A stretch of 64,000 nucleotides of DNA from Halobaculum rubrum (GCF_019880225.1 NZ_CP082284.1:1-64000), one strand, 5' to 3'; counted from the first letter of the stretch, positions 17,718 to 27,162 are shown. The notes: generated by a model not told the origin, from the letters alone. Translations and numbers: made by a program.

Positions 17718-19577
17718 ATGACCGAAACTCAGGAGTTCGACAAGGTACTCGTCGCGAACCGCGGGGAGATCGCGGTGCGCGTGATGCGCGCGTGTGAGGA
17801 ACTCGGCATCGACACGGTCGCGGTGTACTCCGAGGCCGACAAACACGGCGGCCACGTCCGGTACGCCGACGAGGCGTACAACGTCGGCCCGGCGCGCGCG
17901 GCCGACTCCTATCTCGACCAGGACGCGATCGTGGAGGCCGCCCGGAAGGCCGACGCCGACGCGATCCACCCCGGATACGGCTTCCTCGCGGAGAACGCCG
18001 ACTTCGCCGCGAAGGTCGGCGACGCCGAGGGTATCACGTGGGTCGGCCCGGACGCCGAGGCGATGGAGTCGCTCGGCGAGAAGACGAAGGCGCGGTCGAT
18101 CATGGACGACGCCGACGTCCCCATCGTTCCCGGGACGGCCGACCCGGTCGACACCGTCGAGGAGGTCACCGACTTCGGCGACGAGTACGGCTATCCCGTC
18201 GCCATCAAGGCCGAGGGCGGCGGCGGCGGCCGCGGGATGAAGGTGGTCGAGTCGGCCGACGACGCCGCCGATCAGCTCGAATCGGCCAAACGCGAGGGCG
18301 AGGCGTACTTCTCGAACGACTCGGTGTACCTCGAACGCTACCTGGAGAACCCCCGCCACATCGAGGTGCAGATCGTCGCCGACGAACACGGCAACGTCCG
18401 CCACCTCGGCGAGCGCGACTGCTCGCTCCAGCGGCGCTACCAGAAGGTGATCGAGGAGGGACCGTCGCCCGCGCTTACCGACGAGCTACGCGAACAGATC
18501 GGCGAGGCCGCGCGCCAGGGCGTCAGCGCGGCCGAGTACACGAACGCCGGCACCGTCGAGTTCCTCGTCGAGGAGGACACCGACCGCGAGGACGGCGAAC
18601 TGCTCGGGCCGGAGGCGAACTTCTACTTCCTCGAAGTGAACACCCGGATCCAGGTCGAGCACCCCGTCACGGAGGAGCTGACCGGCATCGACATCGTGAA
18701 AGAACAGCTGCGGGTCGCGATGGGCGAGGAGATCGGCTTCTCGCAGGACGACGTGGAACTGGAGGGTCACGCCATGGAGTTCCGGATCAACGCGGAGAAC
18801 GCCGCCAACGACTTCGCGCCGGCCAACCGGGGCAGCCTGGAGACGTACGACCCGCCGGGCGGCATCGGCGTCCGCCTCGACGACGCGCTCCGGCAGGGCG
18901 ACGACCTCGTGACCGACTACGACTCGATGATCGCGAAGCTGATCGTCCACGCGAGCGACCGCGAGGAGTGCATCGCCCGCTCGAAGCGCGCGCTCGCCGA
19001 GTACGACATCGAGGGCGTCGTCACGGTCGTCCCGTTCCACCGGCTGATGCTCACCGACGACCGCTTCGTCGCCGGCAAACACACGACGAAGTACCTCGAC
19101 GAGGGGATCGACCGCTCGCGCTTCGCGGAGGCCCAAGAGCAGTGGGGAACCGGCGACGTCGACACGGGCGACGACGACGGGGAGTCGACCGAGCGCGAGT
19201 TCACCGTCGAGGTGAACGGCAAACGCTTCGAGGTGAGCCTGGAGGAGCGCGGCGCGCCCGCGATCCCGACGCCGAACGGGGGCGGCTCCGGCTCCGGTCG
19301 GATGGAGCGCCCCGACGTGGCCGAGGCGGACGACGGGGGCGACGAGGTCGTCGTCGAGGGCGACGGCGAGGCGATCGCCGCCGAGATGCAGGGCACCATC
19401 CTCTCGATCGACGTCGAGGAGGGCGACGAGGTCGCCGCCGGCGACGTGGTGTGCGTGCTGGAGGCGATGAAAATGGAGAACGACGTGGTCGCCGACAAGG
19501 GCGGCGTCGTGAGTCAGCTGCTCGTCGGCGAGGGCGACTCCGTCGACATGGGCGACGTGCTCGTCGTGCTGGAGTAG
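17718..19577 (+). CDS. pccA: Acyl-CoA carboxylase biotin carboxylase / biotin carrier subunit
   Basis: This alpha subunit carboxylates its own biotin with ATP and bicarbonate. The 619-residue protein contains the biotin carboxylase N-domain ([20 protein letters not shown]), an ATP-grasp domain with [13 protein letters not shown] near 164-176, [13 protein letters not shown] and [15 protein letters not shown]. After a Gly/Ser/Asp-rich linker, the C-terminal biotinyl domain carries [10 protein letters not shown], whose Lys is biotinylated. No pyruvate-carboxylase-type central domain is present, so with PccB it forms an acyl-CoA carboxylase. It has a separate 151-nt upstream region with a TrmB-type palindrome, which suggests regulation by carbon source. 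Confidence 0.95.
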   Translation: MTETQEFDKVLVANRGEIAVRVMRACEELGIDTVAVYSEADKHGGHVRYADEAYNVGPARAADSYLDQDAIVEAARKADADAIHPGYGFLAENADFAAKVGDAEGITWVGPDAEAMESLGEKTKARSIMDDADVPIVPGTADPVDTVEEVTDFGDEYGYPVAIKAEGGGGGRGMKVVESADDAADQLESAKREGEAYFSNDSVYLERYLENPRHIEVQIVADEHGNVRHLGERDCSLQRRYQKVIEEGPSPALTDELREQIGEAARQGVSAAEYTNAGTVEFLVEEDTDREDGELLGPEANFYFLEVNTRIQVEHPVTEELTGIDIVKEQLRVAMGEEIGFSQDDVELEGHAMEFRINAENAANDFAPANRGSLETYDPPGGIGVRLDDALRQGDDLVTDYDSMIAKLIVHASDREECIARSKRALAEYDIEGVVTVVPFHRLMLTDDRFVAGKHTTKYLDEGIDRSRFAEAQEQWGTGDVDTGDDDGESTEREFTVEVNGKRFEVSLEERGAPAIPTPNGGGSGSGRMERPDVAEADDGGDEVVVEGDGEAIAAEMQGTILSIDVEEGDEVAAGDVVCVLEAMKMENDVVADKGGVVSQLLVGEGDSVDMGDVLVVLE

Positions 19578-19603
19578 GCGGCCGTCGGCTGACCGACCCC
19601 GAT

Positions 19604-20707
19604 TCAGATCCCGAACGTCGCGCGCAGCATGTCCCGGGTTCCGGGACCCATCCCGACCGCCGTCACCGCAACGAGCAGCAGGACCGCGTAGCGCGGCGAC
19701 TCATCGAACAGTTCCTCCTCGAAGATCGCGAGCACGAACACCGCGGCGGCGAGCTTTACGACGAGGAACGGCCACGCCGCGCCGGCGGTGTCGACGATGA
19801 ACTGGTTGACGGGATGTTTCGGGACGAGGTTCGGTCCGGCGCCCAGCGCGACCATGTAATCGAGGCCGATCACGTTCGCGACGCCGTCGAGCGCGTGGGC
19901 CGCGAGGACGACGATCCCCGCCGTGCCCGTGCCGGAATGGACCCACGGGATCCACGCCCTCGTCGCGTACCACGTCGCTGCCGTCGCGACCGCGGTGCCG
20001 ACGAGGATAGTGCCGATCACCTGCGGGTAGAACGTGACCGGGTTCCCCGGGGTCACCGCGAGCGCCACGAGGAACCCGATCGTGACGACGTCGAGCGCGA
20101 TCCCCCCCAGGAGTATCGGGCGTTCGATGCCGTCGACAGTCCCGCGGCGGTCCAGCCAGACGGCCACGACGACGAGCGCAAGCGTGATCCCGAAGACGGT
20201 GAAGTAGATGAACGGGCTGATGATCAGCGTGTCCCACGGGTACGGGAGCAGCGCGTCCGACATCGCGTTGTCGGCGTCCTCGACGACGCGCAGTGCCCCG
20301 CCGAAGAGGAACAGCGGAACGAGCGCGAGGAAGAAGTCGGTCGTCCGGGCGATATCCAATCGGCGAAGCAGCAGCGAGACGCCCGCGAGCGCGACCAACA
20401 GGATGACGACGTATCCGACCTCCGACACCAGCGTGTAGCCGGGATACGCGACCGGCTCCGCCGCGGCCGAACACTCCGCGCTGGAGTAGAGGTACTCGAC
20501 GGTGCTGCCGGGGCGGATCGCACACACCGCGGAGTTGGCGTCCGCCTGCACCGGGCCCCAGAAGTAGTGCCAGACGAAGCCGTCGTACACCGCCTCCGGG
20601 AACGCGAGCGCGGCCGCGACGATCGCGAGCACGGCCGCGGAGACGCCCCCGAGGTACGCCGCCTCCGGGGACGTTCCCAGCCGGTCCGCAAGCGTTGAAC
20701 TCGACAT
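19604..20707 (-). CDS. DUF63 family integral membrane protein
   Basis: DUF63 proteins are archaeal polytopic membrane proteins of unknown function. The 367-residue protein shows about eight to nine hydrophobic segments. Two family-like features are the acidic loop [15 protein letters not shown] near 145-159 and [15 protein letters not shown] near 260-274. Two Cys (AVCAIRP and SSAECSAA) lie in an early outside loop and could pair. It is convergent with pccA (27 nt between stops) and stands alone. Acidic and aromatic residues inside predicted helices suggest transport or catalysis, but nothing specific. Confidence 0.85.
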   Translation of the reverse strand: MSSSTLADRLGTSPEAAYLGGVSAAVLAIVAAALAFPEAVYDGFVWHYFWGPVQADANSAVCAIRPGSTVEYLYSSAECSAAAEPVAYPGYTLVSEVGYVVILLVALAGVSLLLRRLDIARTTDFFLALVPLFLFGGALRVVEDADNAMSDALLPYPWDTLIISPFIYFTVFGITLALVVVAVWLDRRGTVDGIERPILLGGIALDVVTIGFLVALAVTPGNPVTFYPQVIGTILVGTAVATAATWYATRAWIPWVHSGTGTAGIVVLAAHALDGVANVIGLDYMVALGAGPNLVPKHPVNQFIVDTAGAAWPFLVVKLAAAVFVLAIFEEELFDESPRYAVLLLVAVTAVGMGPGTRDMLRATFGI

Positions 20708-20803
20708 ATCGGGGACGGGCGGCCCGCGTCGTTCAACCTATCGGTTGAGACCGCCGGCGCGGCCGCTCCGCGGTCCGGATCGCGTGAGAACTCGCCGATC
20801 AGG

Positions 20804-20998
20804 TTACGCGGACGCCGCGCTGCCGGCCTTCTTGCGCGTGATGTAGCCCGCGATGCGGTTGCGGACGCCCTTCGACTCCACGTTGGTCAGTTTCGTGACG
20901 TTCTCCTTGTTCGTCTCGAAGTCTGTGTTGAACGACTGCGGGTACTTCTCCAGGAGCAGCCTCCCGAGTTGCTTGACGTACTTCGGTTTGATCGCCAT
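20804..20998 (-). CDS. rps17e: 30S ribosomal protein S17e
   Basis: S17e is a small ribosomal subunit protein shared by archaea and eukaryotes. The 64-residue protein matches the short archaeal form: MAIKPKYVKQLGRLLLEKYP at the start, then FETNKENVTKLTNVESKGVR and NRIAGYITRKK. A TTTTAG-type box lies about 28 nt upstream on the minus strand (near 21024), supporting the ATG at 20998 as an almost leaderless start. It is monocistronic as far as can be seen. Confidence 0.95.
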   Translation of the reverse strand: MAIKPKYVKQLGRLLLEKYPQSFNTDFETNKENVTKLTNVESKGVRNRIAGYITRKKAGSAASA

Positions 20999-21062
20999 GC
21001 CCGATAGTACAGGAAACGCGAACTAAAAGCGTTCGTTCCGGGCTGGCGCTGTCGCTCCGTCG

Positions 21063-21782
21063 CTACCGGCCGTCACGGCGTTCGCCGTCCGCGTCGGGGC
21101 TGCGGTCCCCGCTGTCCCACCCGCTCACCTCGCGTAACGTCTCGAACGCCTCGCGTTCGGCGGGTCCGCCGCACCGATCGACCACGTCGGCGAAGTACCG
21201 CAACCGAGCGAGCAGTTCAGCGGTATCGTACGACGGCACGTCCAGCCGAGAGACGGCGACCGTCGCGTCGATCACGGCGCCGAACCCGCGGTTGATCGTT
21301 CGAACGTCCGTCCGCTCGACAGCCGCATCTGTCACCCGGAGGTGCCAGTCGACCCACTCGGTGCCGCCGCGCTCGCCCGAGCCGACCCGCTCGACCTCGA
21401 GTTCGGCCCACGCGTCCGCCGAGTCGAGCACCGGCTCCCGTTCCTCGCGGACGGTCGCCGCGGCGTCGACGAAGTCTCGCGGGTCGGTCACGAACTGGAC
21501 GACGCCCTCGCCGCGCTCCGTGAAGTTCCGCCAGGTTCGGGTCCGGCCCCACGTCCGCGCCCGCACCGGCGCGTCGGCGGGCCGGCTGTCGTGCTCGGGG
21601 GCGTGAAGGCCGAGCGCGGCGAGGTTCCACAGCCCGTTCGGCCCGAGCGTCGCCACCACCGACTCGGTGACGCCGGCGAGATCGACGGGCCAATCGCCGA
21701 CTGCGTCATCGCCGCCCCGGCCGTCGTCGCCGTCATCGTCCCCGTCACCGTCGCTGATCCCCTGGAGCGGCTCGTCGCTCAC
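21063..21782 (-). CDS. DUF447 family protein (flavin-binding split-barrel type)
   Basis: DUF447 proteins are archaeal. Solved members have an FMN-binding split beta-barrel fold resembling flavin reductases, but no reaction is assigned. The 239-residue protein has an acidic, Asp/Gly-rich start (residues 8-30), then ESVVATLGPNGLWNLAALGLH, the typical first strands. TERGEGVVQFVTDPRDFVDAA and INRGFGAVIDATVAVSRLD follow. The GTG start (21782) overlaps the stop of the CitG-like gene (GTGA). It is the last gene of the cofD operon, which puts it in a flavin/deazaflavin context. Confidence 0.85.
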   Translation of the reverse strand: MSDEPLQGISDGDGDDDGDDGRGGDDAVGDWPVDLAGVTESVVATLGPNGLWNLAALGLHAPEHDSRPADAPVRARTWGRTRTWRNFTERGEGVVQFVTDPRDFVDAAATVREEREPVLDSADAWAELEVERVGSGERGGTEWVDWHLRVTDAAVERTDVRTINRGFGAVIDATVAVSRLDVPSYDTAELLARLRYFADVVDRCGGPAEREAFETLREVSGWDSGDRSPDADGERRDGR

Positions 21783-22672
21783 ACCGACACCCCGCGTTCG
21801 AGCGCGACGAACAGCGCCGCGGCCGTGACGTCGGCGGTCGTCCCGGGGTTGATCCCACGATCGGCCAACTCGTCGGCCCACCACTCCGCCTCGTCGAGGG
21901 AGTCGATCCTCGCCGCTTGCTCGCGCACCTCGGCGGCGGTTTCGGGACCGTGCTGTGTCCGGACGAGGGTGTCCTCGGCCTCCGCGAGCAGGTCGAGGAA
22001 CGCGCGGGCCGCGCGGTCGGCGATCGGTCCGTCGTCCGCGCGGATCGCCTCGGCCGCGCGGAACGTCCGGGGGTATCCCTCGACCCACTCGCGGGCGTTC
22101 GCGTCGCCGGGCGTCCCGCGCTCGTCGACCGGTGCGGCCGACTCACGCATCACGTCGAACAGGGTCACCTCACGCTCGCGCAGCGCCGGAACCGCGTCGG
22201 CGCCGCGGCGCACGTCGAGCGCGTCCATCCCCTCGGGCGGGTCGGTCACCGCCACGTCGACGTGCTCGAACGCGCGGTAGAACCCGGCCGCGTCGTCGAC
22301 GGTCGTCGACTCACACACTGCGGCGACGCCGTCTGGCGCGAGCGCGCGGTCGTCGGCCGCGGCCGCGCGCACGAGCGGCGTCAACAGGAGAAGACAGCCG
22401 AACTGCGTGTTGCCGCCTGACTGCTCGCTCATCCCGGCGACAGCCGTCCCGAACGCCTCGCCGACGGGGTCGCCGGCGGCCGCACGTTCCAGCCCCGGCC
22501 GGGCGCCGACAGCGCCCGCGAGGAAGTGCTCGAATCGGAGCTCCGCGAGGTCGCGCGCGCGGTCGACGTTGCCGGGTTTCGGCGTCCCCGCCACCTCCAG
22601 GAGCAGGGCGAGTTCGGCGTTCGCCGCCGGGCCGCGCCGCGGGGCGTCCGCGACGACAGCCTCGTCGGTCAC
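21779..22672 (-). CDS. CitG/MdcB-like triphosphoribosyl-dephospho-CoA synthase family protein
   Basis: The 297-residue protein belongs to the CitG/MdcB family, whose bacterial members make 2'-(5''-triphosphoribosyl)-3'-dephospho-CoA from ATP and dephospho-CoA. The family signatures GTPKPGNVDRARDL (near 31-44), SGGNTQFGCLLLLTPL and INPGTTADVTAAALF are clear. No citrate or malonate lyase is encoded nearby. Its archaeal job is probably different, perhaps another nucleotidyl or ribosyl transfer for a cofactor. It overlaps both neighbours by 4 nt (GTGA at each end). Confidence 0.85.
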   Translation of the reverse strand: MTDEAVVADAPRRGPAANAELALLLEVAGTPKPGNVDRARDLAELRFEHFLAGAVGARPGLERAAAGDPVGEAFGTAVAGMSEQSGGNTQFGCLLLLTPLVRAAAADDRALAPDGVAAVCESTTVDDAAGFYRAFEHVDVAVTDPPEGMDALDVRRGADAVPALREREVTLFDVMRESAAPVDERGTPGDANAREWVEGYPRTFRAAEAIRADDGPIADRAARAFLDLLAEAEDTLVRTQHGPETAAEVREQAARIDSLDEAEWWADELADRGINPGTTADVTAAALFVALERGVSV

Positions 22673-23529
22673 CGCGACACCCCCGGCGGCTCCGCTCGGA
22701 TAGTCGCGTCCGCCGGACCGTCGCCGTCGGCCCACTCGTCGACCGCCGCCCGGACCCGGCGCATGACCTGCGGGTCGTCGCTCGGGCGGCCGACGCTCAC
22801 CGCGTCGGCGCCGGCCGCGAGGTACTCGCGGACCGTCCGCCGGTCGCGGACGCCGTTGTTCGCTATCACGACCTGGCCGGGCGCTGCGGCCTTCACACGC
22901 CCCACGACGCCCTCCGAGTCCATCGCGTCGACGTGGATCACGTCCGCGCCGGCGGCGGCGACCGCGCGGGCGGTGTCGGCGAGGTCGACGCCGTCGACCT
23001 CCGCGCGAACCTTCACGCTCACGTCCGCGCCCTCTCCGGCCGCCGCGGCGACGTACTCGGACAGCCGACCGGTGTCGGCCAGCAGCGTCTCGCCGCAGCC
23101 GACGGCACACAGCTCCGCCTGCCGGCAGTGGGCGTTCACCTCCAGGATCGCGTCGCGGTCGGCGCACACGGCGGCCGCGTCCCGGACCGCTCCCGCGCTC
23201 GTCGCCCGGACGTTCACCCCGGCGCGGAGGTCGTGTTCGTCATCCACGATCACGTCGAGTTGGTCGGCGATCCACGCGAGCGGATCCACGGGGAGGAACT
23301 CCGAGCGGCCCCGGTCGGCGACCGTCGCGCGGGCGGCCGCGCGACTCTCGGCGTCGAGCGCGATGCCGCCGATGAACGCCGCGCCGGCGAACGGGGTGCC
23401 GGCGCGCGCCCACTCGGCGTCCGCCTCGCCCGAGAGGCTCGCGAGCGCGACGGGCGGGTCGATGTCGAGGTCGGCCGCGGTCGCCGTGGTTGCCGCGGAG
23501 TCGGACCGCCCGTCCGCCTCCTCGCTCAC
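22669..23529 (-). CDS. Dihydrouridine-synthase-like TIM-barrel flavoprotein
   Basis: The 286-residue protein resembles archaeal proteins annotated as tRNA-dihydrouridine synthase or dihydroorotate-dehydrogenase-like. A barrel with [21 protein letters not shown] is followed by [53 protein letters not shown] and [10 protein letters not shown], matching an FMN phosphate site (the Asn-Gly and Gly-Arg loops). The first 35 residues are acidic and disordered. Three Cys in the [12 protein letters not shown] stretch are unusual and could hold a catalytic Cys or a metal. The position between cofD and citG-like suggests cofactor metabolism rather than tRNA. Confidence 0.75.
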   Translation of the reverse strand: MSEEADGRSDSAATTATAADLDIDPPVALASLSGEADAEWARAGTPFAGAAFIGGIALDAESRAAARATVADRGRSEFLPVDPLAWIADQLDVIVDDEHDLRAGVNVRATSAGAVRDAAAVCADRDAILEVNAHCRQAELCAVGCGETLLADTGRLSEYVAAAAGEGADVSVKVRAEVDGVDLADTARAVAAAGADVIHVDAMDSEGVVGRVKAAAPGQVVIANNGVRDRRTVREYLAAGADAVSVGRPSDDPQVMRRVRAAVDEWADGDGPADATIRAEPPGVSR

Positions 23530-24518
23530 TCGGCCACCTCCAGCGCCGCTCGACAGGCCCGCGCCACGCGCTCGGCGTCGTCCGGACCGTCCATCCGCGT
23601 GTCGGTTCGGACGACCGGCCGGCCGAGGGCCGTTCCGTCGTCGTCGTCGAGCACGAACGCGTCCGCGAACGGGTAGGCGTCGGCGACGCCCCGAGTGTTC
23701 GGGTCGCGGCCCACGCCGCGCATGAGCTCCGCCGCGGGTCCGGAGAACACCCGGTCCTCGACGAACGGGGAGACGGCGACGACGGTCGTCTCCGCGAGCG
23801 CCTCGCGGACGCCCTCGAGCGCGAGCATCGGGCCGATGCTCGTCACGGGATTCGAGGGGCCGATCACCACGTCGTCGCGCAGCGCCGCGCGGACCGCGTC
23901 GGTCGCCGCCGCGGCGTCGCCGCCGCGGAACTCGACGTCCTCGACGGCGGGCTCGCCGCGGTTCGCGACCCAGTACTCCTGGAAGTGCATCGAGCCGTCC
24001 TCGGTGTGGACGATCGTGGCAACGGGGTCGTCGCTCATCGGGATCAGTTCGATGTCGAGGCCGAACGCCTCCGCGAGCGTGCGCGTCACCGCGGTGAGCG
24101 TGCGTCCTTCGTCGAGCAGCGAGGTTCGAGTGACGTGGACCGCCCGGTCGCGGTCGCCGATCTCCATGAACTCCGCGACGCCGGAGAAGCGCCGCCAGCG
24201 GGCGATCTCCCGCCCAGTGATCTGGGCCTCGTCCGGGAGGTACCGCGGACCGCCCCCGAGCCCCCCGGCGTCGGCGAGCCGTACGAGCTCCTCGTGGGTC
24301 TCGGTCGTGTCGTCTGCGATCCCCCACCACGTCTCGCGATCGAGGACACCGCCGCCGTGGAACAGGACCGTGTCGACGTCGGGGCACACGAGGTGGCCGC
24401 CGATCTCGACGTCGTCACCGGTGTTTCCGACGACGGTCGTCTCGGCGGGGGCGAACACGCCCGCGGCGCCCTCCAACAGCTTCGGCGTGCCGGTGCCGCC
24501 GGCGAGAAACGTGACCAT
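23526..24518 (-). CDS. cofD: 2-phospho-L-lactate (LPPG) transferase, coenzyme F420 synthesis
   Basis: CofD joins the activated 2-phospholactyl (or phosphoenolpyruvyl) group to Fo to make F420-0. The 330-residue protein shows the N-terminal [20 protein letters not shown] and [19 protein letters not shown]. Other family segments are [20 protein letters not shown], and [18 protein letters not shown] near 215-232. It heads a four-gene minus-strand operon in which every junction overlaps by 4 nt. The ATG at 24518 is the natural start. Confidence 0.95.
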   Translation of the reverse strand: MVTFLAGGTGTPKLLEGAAGVFAPAETTVVGNTGDDVEIGGHLVCPDVDTVLFHGGGVLDRETWWGIADDTTETHEELVRLADAGGLGGGPRYLPDEAQITGREIARWRRFSGVAEFMEIGDRDRAVHVTRTSLLDEGRTLTAVTRTLAEAFGLDIELIPMSDDPVATIVHTEDGSMHFQEYWVANRGEPAVEDVEFRGGDAAAATDAVRAALRDDVVIGPSNPVTSIGPMLALEGVREALAETTVVAVSPFVEDRVFSGPAAELMRGVGRDPNTRGVADAYPFADAFVLDDDDGTALGRPVVRTDTRMDGPDDAERVARACRAALEVAE

Positions 24519-24578
24519 AGGCGGGATAACACGGGGGCGGGCTTGTATGCTGTCGTTGGCAACGGGTGATCGCGGTCG

Positions 24579-24869
24579 TTATTCGTCGCCGTCGGGGCCG
24601 CCGTCGCCGTCGTCGCCGTCGTCGCTCCCGGCGTCGCGCTCGGCGTTCGCGTCCCGTCGCGACACGAGGAACTCCAGCAGCGCGCCGACGGCGACGAGCA
24701 GCGAACTCCAGCGCGTCAGCGAGACGTACCAGTCGCTGGGTTCCAGATCCTCGGGGTTCTCGTAGCCCGCGAGGACGAGTCGCTTCGCGTAGTCGATGGT
24801 GCGCTCGGGGAACGCGAACCCGGCGATACCGAACACGACCGTCGTGAGTGCGGATGCCTGTCGCTTCAC
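24579..24869 (-). CDS. Small haloarchaeal membrane protein
   Basis: The 96-residue protein has two hydrophobic stretches (ALTTVVFGIAGFAFP near 7-21 and WSSLLVAVGALLEFLVS near 54-70) and a disordered Asp/Gly-rich tail. The longest frame begins with a TTG at 24896. The GTG at 24869 is preferred because a TTTTGC box lies about 25-28 nt before it, the leaderless pattern common here. Function is unknown. It is upstream of cofD on the same strand, with 60 nt between, but no functional link is evident. Confidence 0.65.
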   Translation of the reverse strand: MKRQASALTTVVFGIAGFAFPERTIDYAKRLVLAGYENPEDLEPSDWYVSLTRWSSLLVAVGALLEFLVSRRDANAERDAGSDDGDDGDGGPDGDE

Positions 24870-25016
24870 ACCGAACGGTACGTGTCGGACGCGCAAAAGG
24901 ACGCGGATGAACCGGCCGCTACGGAACCGGGTTTCCGGGAGAAATCGGGGAACCGTAGCCAGCAGTCGAGTGACGCGCCCCTCGGTCGTAACGGTACTCG
25001 GCCCTCGGTCGGCGCG

Positions 25017-25487
25017 TTACTCGTCCTCGTAGACCCACGACGCCGCGTCGAGGTTCCAGTCGACGAGTTCGTCCTCGTCGAAGAACAGGGCGATCTCGCG
25101 CTCGTTGGCGCCCTCGTCCTCGTGGTCGGAGCCGTGGATGACGTTGTGGCCGAGATCCAGGCCGAAGTCGCCGCGGATCGTGCCCGGGGCGGAGTCGGCG
25201 GGATCGGTCTCGCCCATCATCTTACGGACCTGCCGCGTCGCGTCCGCGCCCTCCCAGACCATCGCGAAGACCGGTCCGGAGGTGATGAACTCGACGAGGC
25301 CCTCGAAGAACGGCTTGTCCTCGTGTTCGCCGTAGTGCTCGTGGGCCAACTCCTCGTCGATCTGCATGAACTTCGCGCCGACGAGCTTCAGGCCGCGCTG
25401 TTCGAACCGGGAGACGACGTCCCCGATGAGCCCGCGCTGGACGCCGTCGGGCTTGACCATCACGAACGTTCGCTCGTCGTGGCTCAT
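25017..25487 (-). CDS. ndk: Nucleoside diphosphate kinase
   Basis: Ndk passes the gamma phosphate from ATP to other nucleoside diphosphates through a phospho-histidine. The 156-residue protein has [20 protein letters not shown] at the start and the catalytic His in [17 protein letters not shown]-like sequence near residue 119. The start at 25487 overlaps the L24e stop (ATGA); the frame runs 22 codons further upstream only as a shadow. The order L7Ae-S28e-L24e-Ndk is a classic archaeal operon. Confidence 0.96.
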   Translation of the reverse strand: MSHDERTFVMVKPDGVQRGLIGDVVSRFEQRGLKLVGAKFMQIDEELAHEHYGEHEDKPFFEGLVEFITSGPVFAMVWEGADATRQVRKMMGETDPADSAPGTIRGDFGLDLGHNVIHGSDHEDEGANEREIALFFDEDELVDWNLDAASWVYEDE

Positions 25488-25660
25488 TCGCGACCCTCGG
25501 CGGTCCAGTCGAGGTCGCGCGCCTCGCGACCCAGATCCGCGTTCTTCTCGCACTTCGCCGAACAGAAGTGCGTGACGCTGCCGTTGACGGCGACGAACAT
25601 CGTGCCCGTGCCGGGCTCGATGTCGGCGCCGCAGTAGTCGCAGTCTCGTTGCTGGGGCAT
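25484..25660 (-). CDS. rpl24e: 50S ribosomal protein L24e
   Basis: L24e is a zinc-ribbon large-subunit protein. The 58-residue protein contains [17 protein letters not shown] and [20 protein letters not shown], giving the four Cys (C7, C10, C33, C37) that bind zinc. It lies 4 nt after S28e and overlaps ndk by 4 nt. The acidic surface is typical for a halophile. Confidence 0.95.
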   Translation of the reverse strand: MPQQRDCDYCGADIEPGTGTMFVAVNGSVTHFCSAKCEKNADLGREARDLDWTAEGRE

Positions 25661-25664
25661 TGGC

Positions 25665-25889
25665 TTACTGACCTCCGATGGAGTCGGCGTCGCGCTGGGT
25701 CTCTCGCAGCTGGAGGATGTCCCCCATCTGGACGGGGCCCAGGACGTTTCGCGTGATGATGCGGCCCTGGTTTTCGCCCTCCTGGATGCGGCACTTGACC
25801 TGCATGGCCTCGCCGTGCATCCCGGTCTTGCCGACGATCTCGACGACCTCGGCGGGCGTGGAGCCGCTCTCTTGCTCTTCAGCGGACAT
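25665..25889 (-). CDS. rps28e: 30S ribosomal protein S28e
   Basis: S28e is an archaeal/eukaryotic small-subunit protein with an S1-like OB fold, located near the mRNA exit. The 74-residue protein has the hallmark [20 protein letters not shown] and [18 protein letters not shown]. It begins 6 nt after the L7Ae stop and is followed 4 nt later by L24e. The N-terminal extension of about 12 acidic residues is a halophile feature. Confidence 0.96.
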   Translation of the reverse strand: MSAEEQESGSTPAEVVEIVGKTGMHGEAMQVKCRIQEGENQGRIITRNVLGPVQMGDILQLRETQRDADSIGGQ

Positions 25890-25895
25890 GGTGGC

Positions 25896-26258
25896 TTACC
25901 GCAGTTCCTCGACCTTACCCGCGATATCGTCGATGTCCTCCTCGGCGTCGCCCGTCTCGGTGACGGCCGCGGCCGCGGAGCCGACCTCGAGGCCGGCGGC
26001 GTGGCCGACATCGTCCTGTGTCTCGATGAAGACGTAGGAAATGCCCTTCTCCTCGCAGAGTTCGGGAAGGTGCATGACGATCTCTTCGGGTTCGACGTCC
26101 TCGGCGATGTACACGAGCTTGGCGTTGCCGCGCTCGACCGCCTTGGTCGTCTCGTTGGTTCCTTTCTTCACGATACCGGTGTCGCGGGCGACCTCGAGCG
26201 CGTCGAGGCTTCGCTCCGCGAGGTCCGCAGGGGTCTCGTAATCGACGTAGACTGACAT
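25896..26258 (-). CDS. rpl7ae: 50S ribosomal protein L7Ae (kink-turn binding protein)
   Basis: L7Ae binds kink-turns in 23S rRNA, box C/D and H/ACA guide RNAs and RNase P RNA. The 120-residue protein has [20 protein letters not shown] (near 28-47), the RNA-binding signature, and [20 protein letters not shown]. The ATG at 26258 is the normal start. The open frame above it is the leader, which contains structure but no domain. The transcript has a leader of roughly 90 nt, unusually long for this genome, with a stem that can be drawn as a kink-turn-like motif. Confidence 0.96.
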   Translation of the reverse strand: MSVYVDYETPADLAERSLDALEVARDTGIVKKGTNETTKAVERGNAKLVYIAEDVEPEEIVMHLPELCEEKGISYVFIETQDDVGHAAGLEVGSAAAAVTETGDAEEDIDDIAGKVEELR

Positions 26259-26266
26259 TGTTGTGT

Positions 26267-26334
26267 GGCTTCCCGCTCGGTGGCTCGACACCTCCGCCGG
26301 TCGTAAGTCCCTGACGACGGAGCGGGTCACGACC
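26267..26334 (-). promoter_or_regulatory. Kink-turn-like structure in the L7Ae 5' leader
   Basis: On the minus strand CCCGCTC (26326-26320) pairs with GAGCGGG (26278-26272). Directly before the first arm lie G-A (26328-26327) and a 3-nt bulge CGT (26331-26329). Directly after the second arm lie A-A (26271-26270). GGT (26334-26332) can then pair with GCC (26269-26267). This is the kink-turn layout (C stem, 3-nt bulge, G.A plus one non-G.A pair, NC stem), with A in place of the usual second G. The loop holds a further GTCGT/ACGAC hairpin. Confidence 0.45.
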
Positions 26335-26372
26335 CCGAGCAGGTCGTACTGACTGGGTACTCGGGTCGGCTG

Positions 26373-26378
26373 TATAAA
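26373..26378 (-). promoter_or_regulatory. TATA box for the rpl7ae-ndk operon
   Basis: TTTATA on the minus strand at 26378-26373. Transcription should start about 25 nt downstream, near 26350, leaving a leader of about 90 nt before the L7Ae ATG (26258). Confidence 0.6.
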
Positions 26379-26487
26379 CGTGTTCAATGCTTCGCGCCCG
26401 TGTGACCCCCCACCACGACAGTTCCCGGTCGTGTACGACCGACGAACGGCGACGCAGTCGGTCGTACGGGTCGGTCACGGTACCCGC

Positions 26488-27162
26488 TTACTCCGGCCCC
26501 GTCGGCCGCTCGGCGACCGCCCGCACGGGCGCCCCGTCGGCTCCGACGCGGAGCGGATACGCACGAAGCGTGAACCGCTCGGGCAGATCCGCGGAGAGGC
26601 CCAGGTTCTCGACGATGAACGCCCCGGCCCCGAGGAGTTCGTGATGCGCGGGCGTTCCCTCGGGCTCGTCGTCCCCTGCTTGCGCCGTCGGCGTCGGGTC
26701 GGGGTTGATCGTGTCCAGTCCGACGGCGCAGCCGAGGTCGGCGACGTGGCGTGCGGCCTCGGGCGTGAGGTACGGGTGATCGAAATACCGCTCGTCGCCC
26801 CAGTGGTCGCCCCACCCGGTTCGAAGGACCAGCATGTCCGCGTCCGGGGCGTCGTCCGGGAGCATTCCCGGCTCGATAGCCTCGCGCGCGTCGAGTTCGC
26901 TGTCGCCGCTCTCGCCCACCAAGTCGACCAGCCGGGCGTCGAACCGGAAGTCAGCGATCCCGTACTCGTCGAGCGTCGCCCCCTCGGGTTCCATGTGCGC
27001 CGGCGCGTCGATGTGCGTCCCGACGTGGGTCGTGAACGAGAGGTGCGTGACGCGGTAGCCGTTCGACTGCATCGTCGCGCTCGACTCTGCGGAGACGCCC
27101 GGATCACCCGGATACACCGGCATCCCTGGCTCGATACGGCGGGTGAGATCGACTGGGTTCAT
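26488..27162 (-). CDS. Cyclase family protein (kynurenine formamidase-like metal hydrolase)
   Basis: This protein of the bacterial/archaeal cyclase (kynurenine formamidase-like) family, a metal-dependent hydrolase fold, has 224 residues. The metal motif HVGTHIDAPAHM lies near residues 46-57 and MLVLRTGWGDHWG follows. The substrate is not clear: arylformamides and other amides or lactones are possible. The ATG at 27162 starts MNPVDLTRRIEPGMPVYPGD, the standard opening of the family; the frame above is a shadow. It is divergent from tmcA with about 100 nt between. Confidence 0.85.
   Translation of the reverse strand: MNPVDLTRRIEPGMPVYPGDPGVSAESSATMQSNGYRVTHLSFTTHVGTHIDAPAHMEPEGATLDEYGIADFRFDARLVDLVGESGDSELDAREAIEPGMLPDDAPDADMLVLRTGWGDHWGDERYFDHPYLTPEAARHVADLGCAVGLDTINPDPTPTAQAGDDEPEGTPAHHELLGAGAFIVENLGLSADLPERFTLRAYPLRVGADGAPVRAVAERPTGPE

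Noticed and set aside
17718-19577. Pyruvate carboxylase subunit A
   Set aside because: The gene encodes biotin carboxylase plus a carrier domain and is paired with an acyl-CoA carboxyltransferase; no oxaloacetate-type carboxyltransferase domain is present.
21779-22672. True citrate lyase prosthetic-group synthase
   Set aside because: No citrate or malonate lyase subunits or CitX-type transferase are nearby; the family name should not be read as its function here.
26351-26366. A TrmB-type site in the L7Ae promoter region (two TACT-like elements)
   Set aside because: The two half-sites are in direct, not inverted, orientation on either strand, so the GAGTA half is missing.
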